Assembly (NCBI GenBank): GCA_015680685.1
Contig: MNCI01027389.1
Coordinates: forward strand, 1 to 64,000
Length of the DNA stretch: 64,000 bases
Direction: 5' to 3'
Source of the DNA: Gnetum montanum
Taxonomy: Eukaryota; Streptophyta; Gnetopsida; Gnetales; Gnetaceae
Under the pieces are notes generated by a model, which saw only the letters and a list, made by a program, of their open reading frames with translations, was not told the origin of the DNA and did not search any database. The first letter of the stretch is position 1. Every line of letters starts with the position of its first letter. This document shows positions 44,104 through 56,879 of this stretch, one piece after another. The translations under genes and the position numbers were made by a program.

Positions 44104-45047
44104 AAGCTGCTATGCTACGCCAACATGCAACCCTCCAAAGCGTAACACAATGTAGCAAGCACTACATCGATGCATCTCCTTGCATGGCAAGCTGCTACAC
44201 TACGCCACATACTACGCTACAAAGCATAGCATAGCGTAGTAGGTAGCTACGCTACATCAATGCACTTCACCTATTTGCACCATTGGCATACATCTCCAAG
44301 TTCTGACAGCGTAATTACAGCATGACAAGCTCGTCAATCAGCCCTGCATGCCCATGCAGCATAAACACGTCAACGCGGGCTCAGGATACGTGGCATTCAA
44401 ACTACATCTTTCACATGCTCTTGGTCCTATAACTACCCTGATGAGCAATGCTCAAACGATTTGTGAGTAAGTTTGTTGGCTAGCAAGTAAAAACTTGATT
44501 AGCAAGTTGACAAGTTGGCAAGTTAGCACTTTCAAAAGTTGGCAAATGGTCAATCTTGAGCATTGTAAACATTCTTTTTGGCATTGTAAATAGTGAGAAT
44601 TCCCATTTGGCATTCTTCTTGGCTCTTTCCCACTATCTTTGTAGCATTGTTCATTGTTAACTTTCGTGACCGTATTCAAGCATACAGCTATCTTGCTCTG
44701 AACGTCTTGGATACTTTTGGGATTTTTGCGCTTCTCAGCATCACGCAACTAATTGTATCCACGTTGACAGAGTGAATTCATAATCTTGAAGCGGTGCATT
44801 TTCCTAACTACATTTTACTTTGCTTTCCTACTTGTCATCGCATTTTACATTATTTTCCACCCTTTTGCATTTAAGGATTATTATTGCATGCTATAAATCT
44901 TCTTTTCAAATCATACGTTTGCAAAAGGTTATAGTAACACCAACTAAGTCCCTGTTTGATCGAATAGATCATTCAGGGCATCCAATTTTTCTTTTATCTA
45001 GCCCGGCCCTCATGTGAATCCGAGGTTAAAACTGTCACGACNTGAAT

Positions 45048-45227
45048 ATAAGAATAAAATAAATATAAACACACATGCATCGTAACCCCTCTTGGCTATA
45101 AGCATAATGCTTATGTCATAATCACTTAGGAAACATGTGGAACACCATATACAACAAGCAATAAAATGACTCTTAGTCACAACCTTGATAGCCCAACACC
45201 ATGTCATATAGTTATGACCTCACTAGG
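45048..45227. other. Short unassigned spacer
   Basis: Nothing recognised between LTR E and element B3. Confidence 0.4.
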
Positions 45228-46010
45228 TGATGAAGCATCTTCCTTAAGTTACATCGACAAGATTCTATTGATGCAATTTCATCAACATGGTCATGTCGAC
45301 ATATGGTCTAACGCATTGACATGATCCCATCGATGCAGTGTCTATATTTGCCTATAAATATGTGCTCACCAACCATATTTATGACATTTCATAGTTAGTA
45401 TCCTAGCAAAGATCTTGCATTTTGTTAATTTGACAATTAGAATATTTTCTAAGTGACCATAGTAGGAGTGAAAAGTGTAGGGACCTTTATTTGAACACTA
45501 ATGTACCTAAGCACCTTGGTGTGACCAGTAATAAAGACGAGCTTTCTTCACAAACCTTACAGCATTTGGAAATAGTTTAATGTTTACTTTAAATGAATTT
45601 ATTATTTGAGTGATTTAGTTTAATACATCAATTGATTAATTAATTAGCAATAAATTAATGCACATAAGTACAACCATTTCGAGCATACATTAATGTTTGG
45701 TAATCCTGGTAGCACTTAACACTTGGTAACTCAATAACATTGCAACGTTATTTAAGACATATACAATAAATGGAAATAGATTATTATGTTAGGATTAGTT
45801 AAGATATTATTTAATTATTAGATTAGTTAAAAATTCATTACTTTATTTTCTAGAACTTACGCAATTTAAGAAATAAATATAAAATGATAAAAATCATATG
45901 CCTCAATTACACTTAACCATACACTTGCACCTCATAAACAAAACTAAGAAGACAACGATCACATCCTCAATATTCATGACCTAGACCTAGTGTACTTATA
46001 GAGCTAAAGT
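45228..46010 (+). mobile_element. Element B3 5' LTR, right end and PBS deleted
   Basis: Starts TGATGAAGC, with TATAAATA at 45353-45360. It matches the B LTR to about AGAGCTAAAG and then joins leader sequence (CACAATCATTAG...). In B2 the same leader phrase stands near 52605, well after the PBS. Confidence 0.82.
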
Positions 46011-46069
46011 CACAATCATTAGAAATAATAAAAATAGTAGAAGCATACTAGTTTCTTCTTCAAACTAAA

Positions 46070-48104
46070 ATGGCCTCTTCTCACAAGGCTAATTCTCCGC
46101 CATCATGCAAGCATACATCTAATCAACAAAGGCATGGAGGTTCAACTCAACCAATGTCCCAACAATGTAGAGTGGTATATGCTCATCTCAAAGAGTATGT
46201 GCCAAACTTCACCTTCATCCTACATTAGGATGAATAGTTGTGATGGAGGGATACAAAAGGTAACATTGTGTTGCTACCTGATTGATCAATTCTTGTGATG
46301 CTACTTCAAACTCTTATGAGGTTGGGTGTCTAGGGCCTTAATGTTGGATATGTTGCGCAGAACCATGACTATCAAGATTATCATCCCACTGAGGCAGAAC
46401 ACAGAAAAGATCAACAATAGGAGAGGCGTTATAAAGCATTGAAGGGAAAGCGATTCAATAACCCCTTATACCTGTTGGGCCAAAAAGAAGTAGAGGATCC
46501 CTTCTCTAGGGGTTCTCAATTCACTGACTCTCCTCCCCTTACATTTGATGAAGGGGGCCTAAACCAAAACTTGCAATCAACTGTAAATAATCCTAGTTTA
46601 GAAAAGACTGAGTTCCATGACCATGGAGGCTCCAAAGGTGGGAGTCAAGNTTGAGTTCCATAACCATGGAGGCTCCAAAGGTGGGAGTCAAGACATGAAC
46701 ATGGATAAGCATGATGATCATGGCTGTGATCAAAGAAGAGGGGGTAGTTTACACCATGCTTATGCTGGCTCTCCTCCCTCTTCACCTTTGAGATCCTCAT
46801 CTTCTTCCTCCTCTAGCTCTAACCAAAGCCATAGAGGATGTGACCATGATGGAGATGACCAGTGGGATAGAGATGATCATAGAGCCTACCAGACTAGTAG
46901 AGACCATGGTTGTGGGAAATCAAGGATGATCCACCACCATGAATAAAGGGGTAGCAGAGGACATCATAGGCACATCATAACCACCATAGAGGCTATGACT
47001 ATGATGAGCCTTTGCTTGCAACTAGAAACATGTTGAATACTGTAGAGGCTATGAGAATCCTAATGAGGCATGTAAAAGATAGAAAAATTAAATGGTTGTA
47101 TATGAACAATATCTTCAAATTCGAAGGGAAATACAACTCAAATCCATAAAATCATCTTCAAGCCTTTCACAATGCTTAGACCTTGTAGAACATTTTAAAT
47201 GACTTGTAAAAATTAAAATAGTTTCCAAGGACATTCATTAAGAAAGCTAAAACCTAGTATCAATTCTTAGAACCATAATTAATCAGACAATGGAGTATGA
47301 TGCATGACCTTTTCAACAAAAAGTATCAAACATACACTCGAGTGTCCAATCTAAGAAAGAAAATCCAAAGGTGGAGACAAGGAACATATGAATCCTTGAA
47401 TGTAGCCATGGGATAGATATTACTTTCTATTGCACAACTACCTAGATCATGTCTTTTCTTAAAGGAAGTAGCTCTACCATATCATAGATGGACTCTGAAT
47501 AGAAACAAGGAGAAATCTTGGGATCTATGCCCAAGGAAGACTTTCAAATCTAAGGGCCCATTAGATCCAAAGGCTAATTGAGTAGGTGACCAACGAAGAA
47601 GGCAAGTTGTGGAAAAGGAAAAGTGCAAAGGAGTTCAACCAAGATCCTTTCATCTAGAAAAGGAAAGTCTAGTTTTGTGACAATGAGGAGGAGACACCAC
47701 TTAATGAAGTGTTGCAATGTAAAATCTTGCCAATCCAAAAATCTATTTTTGAAATATTGACCACGGTAGATAAAATCTGGGATTCTTTAGATAAGAAATT
47801 TTAATCTACTCTTAAAATTGCTAAAGCATCCAAAGAGCAAGGTAGCAATCATAACCAAAGAAGAATGAAAGAAGCTAAATGTGCCTACCAATGGGGTAAG
47901 GGCAAAGTTGTTGCCATAGAGGAGGTTGTGGAATCTAAGATAGATGATGATGGTGGATGTGACATCTACCACTATGAGAATCCTAAGGGATGTTACCCCA
48001 TTATGTCACACTTGCAAGAGTCTAGGATGTACGTGCTAAATCCTAGATTGGCAAGAAGGCAAGCACCCAGAAAGTTACCTTATCCTCAAGGAAACTACAG
48101 GTAG
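46070..48104 (+). pseudogene. Element B3 gag remnant
   Basis: ATG at 46070 gives MASSHKANSPPSCKHTSNQQ; this is the likely original start, since B2 has the same. Next come YVPNFTFILH, MKGKRFNNPLYLLGQKE (46439 on), a Ser run and a His/Asp-rich tract (about 46790-46940), then the capsid part NNIFKFEGKYNSNP (47103 on). The C-terminal frame 47865-48104 is open and contains CDIYHYENPKGCYPIMSHLQ, the motif shared by all B gags. An N at 46650 with a duplicated flank adds an artificial break. Confidence 0.75.
46608..46692 (+). repeat. ~41-base duplication around a single N
   Basis: TGAGTTCCATGACCATGGAGG...GTCAAG before N 46650 is repeated after it with one mismatch. The same pattern occurs at 27822, an assembly join artefact. 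Confidence 0.88.
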
Positions 48105-48505
48105 TTCCATCAATAGCAAGCCTACTATCCAAGTGAAATTCCATCCCAACCTCATGAGTATTACTAGTAGTGGTAGCACTCACAATTATGGGGGATGCCA
48201 CCACTAAGGTAGTAGTATCATTATTGGTAGCCAAATTCCTATGGTTACTACATTTAACAACCGGTTTCTCTAAGTGACTCTTCCAATCATGCATCTTTTG
48301 AACACCACTACTACCCTCCTAAATATTATAAATCTCAATCCCAAAAGGGGAATCCCCATTTTCATTCTACCCTCCTCATCCTTCTACACCTTTACCTCTA
48401 CCCTTAACTCAACTACCACCAGTCCCATCCATGCAAGGTGAAATTCCTACCTAGCTCTAGCAAAGAAACACCATGAGGGCTGTTAACCTATAGCTAGCTC
48501 CTAGG

Positions 48506-48933
48506 TTGAATGGTTTGGAGGAAAACCCCCAAAAAAGACCTTTCTTCCAAGCCAATAGTTCTTCAAATCCATCCCATACACCTACAACTAATGATCCTAC
48601 TTCTTCCTCATCATTTGCTCCTTTATTCAAGAACCCTTCAAATCAAATGCCTTCCAAAATGCATATCATGATGTTGATCCATGCTATCATGGATTGTACT
48701 AAGACTGGCCATCTTCCTAGGAAAAGATCTAATCCTAAAAGTCCCCTCATTTATTTGCAAATTTCTGGGAATGAGCCTTACAAGGCTCTTCAAGACTTAG
48801 GTTCTAGCGTGAATTTGATTTTCCATGAAATGTACAAAGCTTGAAACCCACCTCCACTCAAGAAGAGCAACATTTGTCTTTAGTTAGTAGATCAATCTAT
48901 CACTATTCCCTTTGGAATAGTTGAGGAAATTGT
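48506..48933 (+). pseudogene. Element B3 protease start, interrupted
   Basis: 112-codon open frame ending in YKALQDLGSSVNLIFHEMYK (48777-48836), with the best-kept DLGSSVN active site of the three B copies. Coding similarity continues to about 48933 (TIPFGIVEEIV), where the A2 LTR begins. Confidence 0.8.
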
Positions 48934-50020
48934 TGTGAATGGTTGAACTTAGAAGTGGGGGATGAATAAGTTCCCAAATTTAAACTTTGTAGCACAAAAT
49001 CACACACATTGAATTTAACATGATTCTCCAACTTGGGTAGTCCACACTTGAAGGGTATATCACTAGCACATCTCTAAAATTTGTTGCTCTTAAATGTGGT
49101 TAAAGGGTCCACACCTTGTATAGTCTTCAAGCCCCACTCTAGAGTGCTATGCCACAGCCACTCAACCCTATAAGGTCCCATCAAGCTTGAAATGCGGTTT
49201 CCAAGCTTCCACAACCTTTACAACCTTGATCTCTACTCTGAAGTGTTTTACCATAGCACCAACAATTTAATCCCACAAGATCCCAACAAGCCCAAGTAAG
49301 ATGCCCTCCCACAAGAAGCACATCAACCTCATAGAGCAACAAGAAAGAATAATTACAAAGGATAAATGCAACTCAATTTTCTGATCCTCATATGTTGAGG
49401 TACATCATTCTTTACAATGAATAAATGATGATACAATGAAGAGCAAAAAAGATTACAATGATTACGCATAAGCTTTCTCATTTCCCAATGCATATGATGT
49501 CTTCTTATAGCTACCATGTTTCTAAATCCTTCTTGCAACTCATGTAATGGATATCCAATTGTCACAGAAGAGGTCTTCTTCATTCCTGAGATGCCTTTCT
49601 ATATTTGCCTTCAATTCATCTTTTTCTAGAAAATATGTCTTTCTAAAATCTACATTTTGGAAATATGTCTTTGTCTAATGAAAGATGACTTTGTTTTATG
49701 AAAGACATATTTCTGAAACTAGCTTGCATTCTATGAAAATATCTTTTCCTGATGGAAGACATCTCTACCTAGAGAAAGACATATGTTGTTTGTTGAAGAT
49801 GTCTTTACCTATGTTTGCTCCAATTCTACCAAGACATCTACTATTTGTCAAAGACATCTTTCTTCGTCTTCCATTGCATAATGAATTCTTCATTACATGT
49901 CCAATAGCTTGCACAATCCAAGTTCTTGTCCTGCAAGCACAAAAATCACACACACATATAAACAACCTTGTCTTTCTCTCTTTTTTAATCTTTTGACATA
50001 TCAAAACTAAAAGGTCCACA
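48934..50020 (-). mobile_element. Element A2 3' LTR (minus strand)
   Basis: Reverse complement of the A LTR, from TGTGGACCTTTTAG at 50020 to AACCATTCACA at 48934. It includes the palindrome array (about 49565-49870). ATTGT at 48929-48933 could be a target duplication, but the other end is lost. Confidence 0.8.
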
Positions 50021-51653
50021 ATCTTCCCCTTTTTGGTAATGTGCAAAACTTAAGAAAATGGGTTTTTCTTGTCCCAATAATAACACATACTAATACATTA
50101 GCTACTTCTCCCCCTTTTGGATATAACCAAAAATGACAAAGCATAGAAATTAAGGGGATAAAAAATATACAATGAAAAGCATTAAGACATATAAATTCCT
50201 ATGGTAGCCAGGGATTAGGATAAGTGTGGAGGTTCAATGGCATGTAAATCAAAGTAAAGGCAAGAATAAATGGAAAAGGTAAACCACATAGAGATAACAT
50301 GAAAAGCACATCATCTATCCATAATCATCAACAAACTATTATATACCATACTATCACAAGAGTACAACTATTTGCAGCTATCAAACCACATCAATCACAT
50401 ATGTGCAAAGTCCCAAAATCACTTATGTGAGAGCCAAAAATATCTCATCCTTTTTGAGCATCAAAAGAAAAGGACAAACAACCTTCCAAGGTCTCAATCA
50501 CTAACCTTAGTAGCATCCTCAAACTCAGAATCCATTTTTACCTTAGATGGAAAATAAGTCTCCTCTTCATCATCATTACTGTTGGTGCTAGTTCAACTAG
50601 ATTTTTAAGTGTCCTCATTAGAAAACTCAACCTACTACGCTTGAGCCTAGTGAGGATGAAGCTTCACTCAAAACTAAGAGGAAGCTAGTGGAGTTGATGG
50701 AGCTAGTGGCTACTAAACTAGGACCCATTGGAATGTTGTCCCAAACATACTCTCCATTGCTTGTTGCTCAAAAGAGCTAGGAGCATCAACAAGAGGTGAA
50801 ACAGTATAAGTAGGAGAAACTTGAACATGGTGCTCTAGCTGCTACATGGAAGCATGATCCTCCCCTTGGACATCAGCTAGGGGTGCCTCTAGCTCAGAAT
50901 CTGACTCCATCCTAGAGTCATGTGTGTGTGAAGGTCCTACTACTAAAAAATGTTATGAAGAAACATGAACATCTTTCTCATTGTTAGAGATAGGAGGAGT
51001 AGTAACCTCATTAAATACCTATCCATTGGAGGGAGGAGGAATTCCAAATTCATCCAAACTCTTATGTAAGTAAGAGAGGTACATCTAGTCTTTCCAATGG
51101 CTTGAGCAATGGGCTGAAAAAGCTTCTTCAGAGAAGAATGAATCTAATCACTAGAGAATTTTGATTATTTCAACTTGAGAATGCTTCCTTCTTTTTTTTC
51201 AGAGGTCTAGTGCTAGATCTTGCTTCAATTGCATGGGAAGTACTCCTCTTCTCCATGTACTCACTAAGATTCCTTTTTCCTTCAGTAGAGGCAACTCTAG
51301 TATAGATACACCCCTCTCGTGAATTAACAAGCTAATGAGGTAGGGGTGTCCAAGGATTCTCTCCTTGCCATAGAGGCTCAGAATGTCCCAACAAAGAGTG
51401 TGCCACAAATCTAATGATAAACTTGTAAGCAAATAATATAGTACAAAACCATAGGTGGCAATAAATAATTGTAGCTACCTCCTTCCACCCATGATGTTAT
51501 ACAAAATAATGAGTGACAAGGTGGAGGCATCAAGAGTCATCTTGCTCCTCTCAATATGACCCCTATCAAATGACATATCTCTCCCAAATAAAACATCATA
51601 AAATTCATCATGTCCTATGGGCATTATACCATTTGTGTAAATATCTTGCATAG
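50021..51653 (-). pseudogene. Element A2 3' internal region with downstream ORF
   Basis: On the minus strand, from 51640: EFYDVLFGRDMSFDRGHIER, then from 51432 a 77-codon open frame containing LTSLSLDLWHTLCWDILSLY and ILGHPYLISLLIHERGVSI, resembling proteins filed as putative plant transposon proteins. A Ser/Leu-rich part and a hydrophobic stretch follow (about 50340-50180, IDDVLFMLSLCGLPFPF). CCAAAAGGGGGAGAAG (50119-50104) and CCAAAAAGGGGAAGAT (50036-50021) precede the LTR. SIRE elements are known to carry an env-like ORF here, which would fit the hydrophobic segment. Confidence 0.55.
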
Positions 51654-52510
51654 TGATGAGTCACATGGGTTGGCCACGTTGACGAGATGCCATCGACACG
51701 ACCCCATTGATGTGATCACATCAATGCAATGTTTGACCTATTAACATGCACTCATTGATGGGGCATCCTATTTTGCCTATAATGTGTGCCTACCCACTGC
51801 ATTAATGGCATCTCTTTCATAGTTGTTGTGAAGTGTTTGTAGTTTTTCCTCTCAAAAGTTAGAATATTTTCTAAGTGCCCATAGTAGAAGTCAAATAGTG
51901 TATGGATATTTATTTGAGTAGTATTGTACCTGAGCACTTCAGTTTATGCATTAATAAAGATGAGCTTTCTGACCAAATCTTGTAGCACTTGGACTAGAGC
52001 AATTATTTTCTTTATACATTTAATATTCTAGCAATTTTCTTTAATTTTTTAATTAACTAAGTAATTAATAGCAATTAACGGCATGCATAAGTATGAACAC
52101 TTTAAGCATATGTCTAATGCTTGGTAATCTCAGTAATACTTAACATTTGGTAACCTAGTAGCATTATACGTGTTCAGGATATGTATAGCAAGTGGGAATA
52201 GATGCTTATGTTAGGATTAGTTAAATATTATATAGCTATTAAATTAATTTAGCAATTAAATACTTTATTCTTTATTCTTAGGTGACTTAGAACATAAAAG
52301 ACAAAATGATAAAAATCACCTACCTCGGTTACACTTAATCATACCCTTAAACTTCACAAGTAAAACTGGGAAGACAACGATTACAATGGTTAGTTTCACC
52401 TCTTAGAACCAATGTACTTAAAAACCTAAAGTTTTTGGAATTCAACCAAATCACTGAGTGAACACTAGTGCTTCATATGATTGGACGTAGGTTATACACG
52501 CTGCTCATCA
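51654..52510 (+). mobile_element. Element B2 5' LTR
   Basis: 857 bases, TGATGAGTCAC to CTGCTCATCA. It has the weak TATA TATAATGT at 51778. Confidence 0.88.
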
Positions 52511-52511
52511 T

Positions 52512-52529
52512 TGGTGTCATTACTAGAGA
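52512..52529 (+). promoter_or_regulatory. Primer binding site of B2, tRNA-Asp type
   Basis: TGGTGTCATTACTAGAGA after the LTR is a more worn version of the site at 5135-5152; most differences are C to T or G to A. Confidence 0.68.
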
Positions 52530-52666
52530 CTTTAGCTATTTTTGTGCACTATCTAGGACTTAGTGAAAAATCATTCAACATCGTTGGATGAAATCTTCAA
52601 GTTGCAATCATTCTAACACTAATAAAAATTGAAGAAAAACACACTAATAATTTTCTTCTAATTAAA

Positions 52667-54850
52667 ATGTCCTCTTCTCATAGGGATGATTCTCTACCAA
52701 AATTTAATCACACATCCAATCCAACGAATGAACAATCAAAATAGCCTATGCCCCAAAAATGCCAAGTGACATATACTCATCTTGATGAGTATGTGCCCAA
52801 TTTCACCTTTGTCCTACATCAGGATGACTAGATGTGATGGAAAGACATGGAGGGAAAAATTATGTTGCTACCTAATCTATTAGTTATTATAATGCTCCAA
52901 AAAACTCTTATCAAGTTGGGCATTCAAGGACTTCATGCTGAATACATTATGTCAGATCACGACTTTAGGGATTACCATCCCACTAAATCACAATGTAAAA
53001 TTGATTGGCAATAGGAGAAGCATTATGAAGCTACAAAGGGTAAACAGTTCAACAACCCCTTGTTCCTATTGGGTCAAAAAGATAGTAAGGATCCCTTCTC
53101 TTGGGGTTCTCATTTCACTGACTCTCCTTCCCTTGATTTTGATGAAGGGGACTTAAACCAAAATTTATAGTCCACTGTAAACAATCCTAGTTCAAGAAAG
53201 AATAGGTCTTGTGATCATGGAGGATCCAAAGATGGAAGTCATGGGAGGGATAGGTACAAGCATCATGATGATGATTGTTGCCATGAACATCGAAGAGGGG
53301 GTGGCAAGTACCATGGTGCTAGTCCTCCTTCCTCTTCACCTTCATCATCCTTTTCTTCCTCCTCTAACTCTAACCGAAGCTGCAAAGGACATGACCATGA
53401 TGAAGGAGATCAACAAGACAAATAAGATCATGATCATAAAGCCCATCAAAATGATCAAGATCAAGGATGTGGGCATTCAAGGGATACCTACCACCACAAG
53501 AGAAGAAATAGCATAAGGCATCATGGCCATCACAAAGGCCATGATTATGATGACTCTTTTCTTGCAAATTGAAGCATCTTGAACATCACAGAGGTAGTAA
53601 GAATTCCAACAAGGCATCTAAAAGACAGCCAAATAAAGTAGTTGGATATGAACAACATTCCCAAATTTGAAGTGGGATACAACTTAGATTTACAAAACCA
53701 TATACAAGCCTTTCACAATACTTGTGCCTTATAGAACATAAAGAACAAATGACAAAAACTTAAGTTGTTCCTTAGGATACTCATAAAAGAAGCTGAAAGT
53801 TGGTACCAATCTTTAAATATGGAATTAATCTATAAATGGAGTACAATGTTTGATTTGATCAATGACAAATATCATATGTACTCTTGAGTGTCTAAATTGA
53901 AAAAGTAGATTCAAGGTTGGTGACAAGAAACACATGTATCCTTGGATGTAGCCATGGATAGGTACTATTCTCTTTTGTATAGATGTCCTCACCATGGTTA
54001 TTCTCAAAGGAAGTAGCTTCATCATATTATAGATGGGCTTTGATTAGAAACAAGGAGAAATCTTGGGATCTATGTCCAAGGGATACTATCAAAACTTAGA
54101 GCCCATCAGATCCAAAGGCTCATTGAGCAAGTTGATAAAGAAGAAGAAGAGTTCAACAAAAGAGAAAGTGTAGAGGAGTATAATCAAGATCCTTCCATCA
54201 GAAAAAGGGAAGTCCAATTTGATGATAATGAGGAGGAAGCACCACTTGATAAAGTAGTCTAGTGAAAAACTTTTCCTATTAAGAAATCTATCTCTGAAAT
54301 TTTGGCTAAGTAGAAAAAATGTTTGACTCTTCAGATGAAAAGTTCCAAACCAATATAAAAATAGTACAGGCATCCAAAGAAAAAAGTAGCGATCATGATT
54401 ACAAGAGAAGGAAGGAAGCTAAACATGCCCACCAAAGGGATAAGGGCAAAGCTGGTTCCATAGAACAGGTTGTGGAATTAAAATCAAATGATGATGATGG
54501 ATGTGACATCTACCAATATGAATGTCCTAAGGGATATTTCCCTATTGTGTCACACTTGTAGGAATCTAGGGTATATGTGCTAAATCCTAGATTTTCCAAA
54601 AGGCAAGCACCCAAAAGATTACCTTATCCTCAAGGTAATCCATGGAAGTTCCACCAAAAACAAGCTTATTATCCAGGTAGAGCTTCACCATAACTGTTTG
54701 AGAAGTATCATTAGTGGTAGCACCCACAATCATTGGGGATGCCACCACCAAGGCAGTAGTACCCTTATAGATAGCTTGATCCATATGGGTACTATGTTTA
54801 GCAACCCATGTCTCCACATGACTCTTCCAATCACACCTCATTCCAACATC
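52667..54850 (+). pseudogene. Element B2 gag remnant
   Basis: ATG at 52667 (MSSSHRDDS). Shared gag parts: YVPNFTFVLHQDD remnant, ATKGKQFNNPLFLLGQKDSK (53030 on), Ser-rich and His/Asp-rich stretch (53325-53545), capsid NNIPKFEVGYNLDLQN (53650 on) and the conserved GCDIYQYECPKGYFPIVSHL (54500-54558), here in an 80-codon open frame starting 54319. The second Cys of the motif is Tyr. Confidence 0.75.
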
Positions 54851-55139
54851 ACTACTACCCTCCTAAGTATTACAAAGCTCATTCTCCATCTTGAAGAGGA
54901 AAGTCTTCATATCCTTACCATCCTTCTCATCCTTCTATGCATGTCCCTCCTCCCTCAACCTAATTACCACCTACTCCATCAATGTAGGATGATATTTCAA
55001 CCTAGCCATAGAAATGTAATGCTACCATGGCTATTAACTTATATTTGACTCCTTAGCTAAGGGGTTTAAAACCTGGACCCACAAAAAGACCATTCTTCCA
55101 CACCAGCAATCTTATAAGACCCTCACAGACTCATATAGT

Positions 55140-55610
55140 TGATAATCCTACTTCTCCCTCATTCTCTAAATCCAATCCATTCAAGTCCCCTTTAAACTAA
55201 ACACCTTCTGAAGTGCATACCATCATGTTAACCCGTGGGGTAATTGATTAGATAAAGGTTGGCCACCTATCTAAGAAATGGTTTGATCTTGGGAGTCCCT
55301 TAATCTATTTGCAAATCACTAGCAATAAGCCTTGTAAAGCTCTTTTGGATTTAGATTCTAGTGTTAATCTAATTTCTCATGATATGTACAAATCCTGGAA
55401 CATGCCTCCACTCAAGAAGAGTAACATCTACCTTGATTCGATAAACCAATCCATCACTATTCCTTTAGGACTAGTAGAGGACATTGTGACTACCATCTAT
55501 GGGTGGTCCTATCCTGGTAACTTCCTAGTGATCCATCTAAAATTTAGTGTGCAAATGAATCTAAAATTCAAAGGTGTGTATACACAATAGCCAAAAAACA
55601 AGAGGGCACC
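55140..55610 (+). pseudogene. Element B2 protease remnant
   Basis: Open for 93 codons from 55309: PCKALLDLDSSVNLISHDMY, with Asp in place of Gly in DLGSS. Then INQSITIPLGLVEDIVTTIY and a stop at 55588. In length and order it matches the B copy. Confidence 0.78.
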
Positions 55611-55739
55611 CAATGATTGACAACCAATCCTGAAAGTTGCACACTTTGCATAGAGCCCACTGAGAGCTTAACATGTGCTTATGTTGAGGGCATGGATGAA
55701 GTCGAGCAAGTTCATTGCTAACTCTCTGATGATGAACCT

Positions 55740-56730
55740 AATGGCACTTATTCGGAAGATTTGAAAATCCATGAAATTTTTAAACAGAAGTCCTTGGAGT
55801 TAAAAAATCTACCTGCTGACATGGAATATGTATTTCTAAAAAATGGCAAGCCATTGATAATCAATGCCAACCTTGCTCCTGAACAAAAAGAGATATTGTT
55901 GAAGGTGGTAAACAAATGGCCAAAAACCTTTGCTTGGTCATATTCCAAACTCATTGGGATTGATCCTCAGATGTGACAACGTCACATCTATACTGATCTT
56001 TCCTTCAAGCCAAAGAGTAAGTCGTAGCATCGATTAAACCCCAAGTTGAAGCATATTGTCAAGAAGGATATTGAACAACTCCTTAAGGCAAGGTTCATCT
56101 ATCCAGTGAGTGAGCTAGTCCACTTGTGATACTACCAAATAAAGATGACAAGTGGAAGGTCTATATTGAATTTAGGCTATTAAACATGGGAATGTGTAAA
56201 GATCATTTTTTGTTTCTATTTGTGGACTCGGTGTTTGAAAATATTTATAGACATTGGTATTATAGCTTTCTGAATGGTTATAGTGCCTATAACCAAATTC
56301 ATATTACACTAGAGGATTAGGCCAATACTACATTCACAAGTCCTTGGGGGACTTTTTCATATAAAAAGATGCCTTTTGGTCTATGAAATGCCCCTACAAT
56401 ATTCCAATGGCTTATCTTGAGTATTTTTCAATAGTAGATTGGTAGTGGGTTAGAATTTTTTATGGATGACTTTTCCACCTATGGTGCTACATTTGACCAA
56501 GCTCTAAACCATCTTGAGCAAGTGCTAAAAAGGTGTGTAGAGACCAATCTTTGTCCATATTGGCAAAAGAGCCATCTGATAGTCTAGGAGGGCACTATGA
56601 TGGGGCATAGAATCTCACAAGTAGAGATCAAGGTGGATCCTAAAAAGATTAGGGTCATCCAATAAATTACCCATTAACTAGAAACTGTTAAAGATGTTCA
56701 ATCATTTTTTTTGGACACATTAGCTACTAT
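55740..56730 (+). pseudogene. Element B2 reverse transcriptase remnant
   Basis: A 71-codon lead-in (55761-55976; KPLIINANLAPEQKEILLKV). Then ILPNKDDKWKVYIEFRLLNM (56126 on; the Asp of IDF is Glu), FLNGYSAYNQIHI, KKMPFGL near 56370 and the catalytic FFMDDFSTYG near 56456-56485 with both Asp kept. The downstream part at 56600-56760 (VDPKKIRVIQ, then FFGHIS) has two frame changes. Confidence 0.82.
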
Positions 56731-56879
56731 TGAAAATTCATAGAGAATTTCTCTAAGATTGCTAAATTGTTAGTGAACCTCACAAAGAAAGATGCTCTAT
56801 TTCATATGAATCAAGGAATGCAAAAAGGCATTTGAGAATCTCAACTAGAAACTCATAGAAACTCCAATTCTATGAGCAC

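Larger units (their letters stand above)
43281..45042 (+). mobile_element. Solo LTR of family E (related to C)
   Basis: Starts TGTGAAACACC, like the C LTR start TGAAACACC, and shares the TTTGATNGAAN...CATTCAGG segment near its end (44950-44975 versus 13475-13503). It ends CACGACN, where N at 45042 would be the terminal A of CA. TGAAT flanks both sides. Much of 43520-44260 is GCTATG/CATAGC/TACGC palindromic DNA. No internal element sequence is attached. Confidence 0.75.
45228..48933 (+). mobile_element. Element B3: truncated Athila-like element
   Basis: 5' LTR, gag and the start of the protease of a B-type element. It is cut in the protease region by the minus-strand A2 element, and the pol part is not found beyond. 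Confidence 0.85.
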
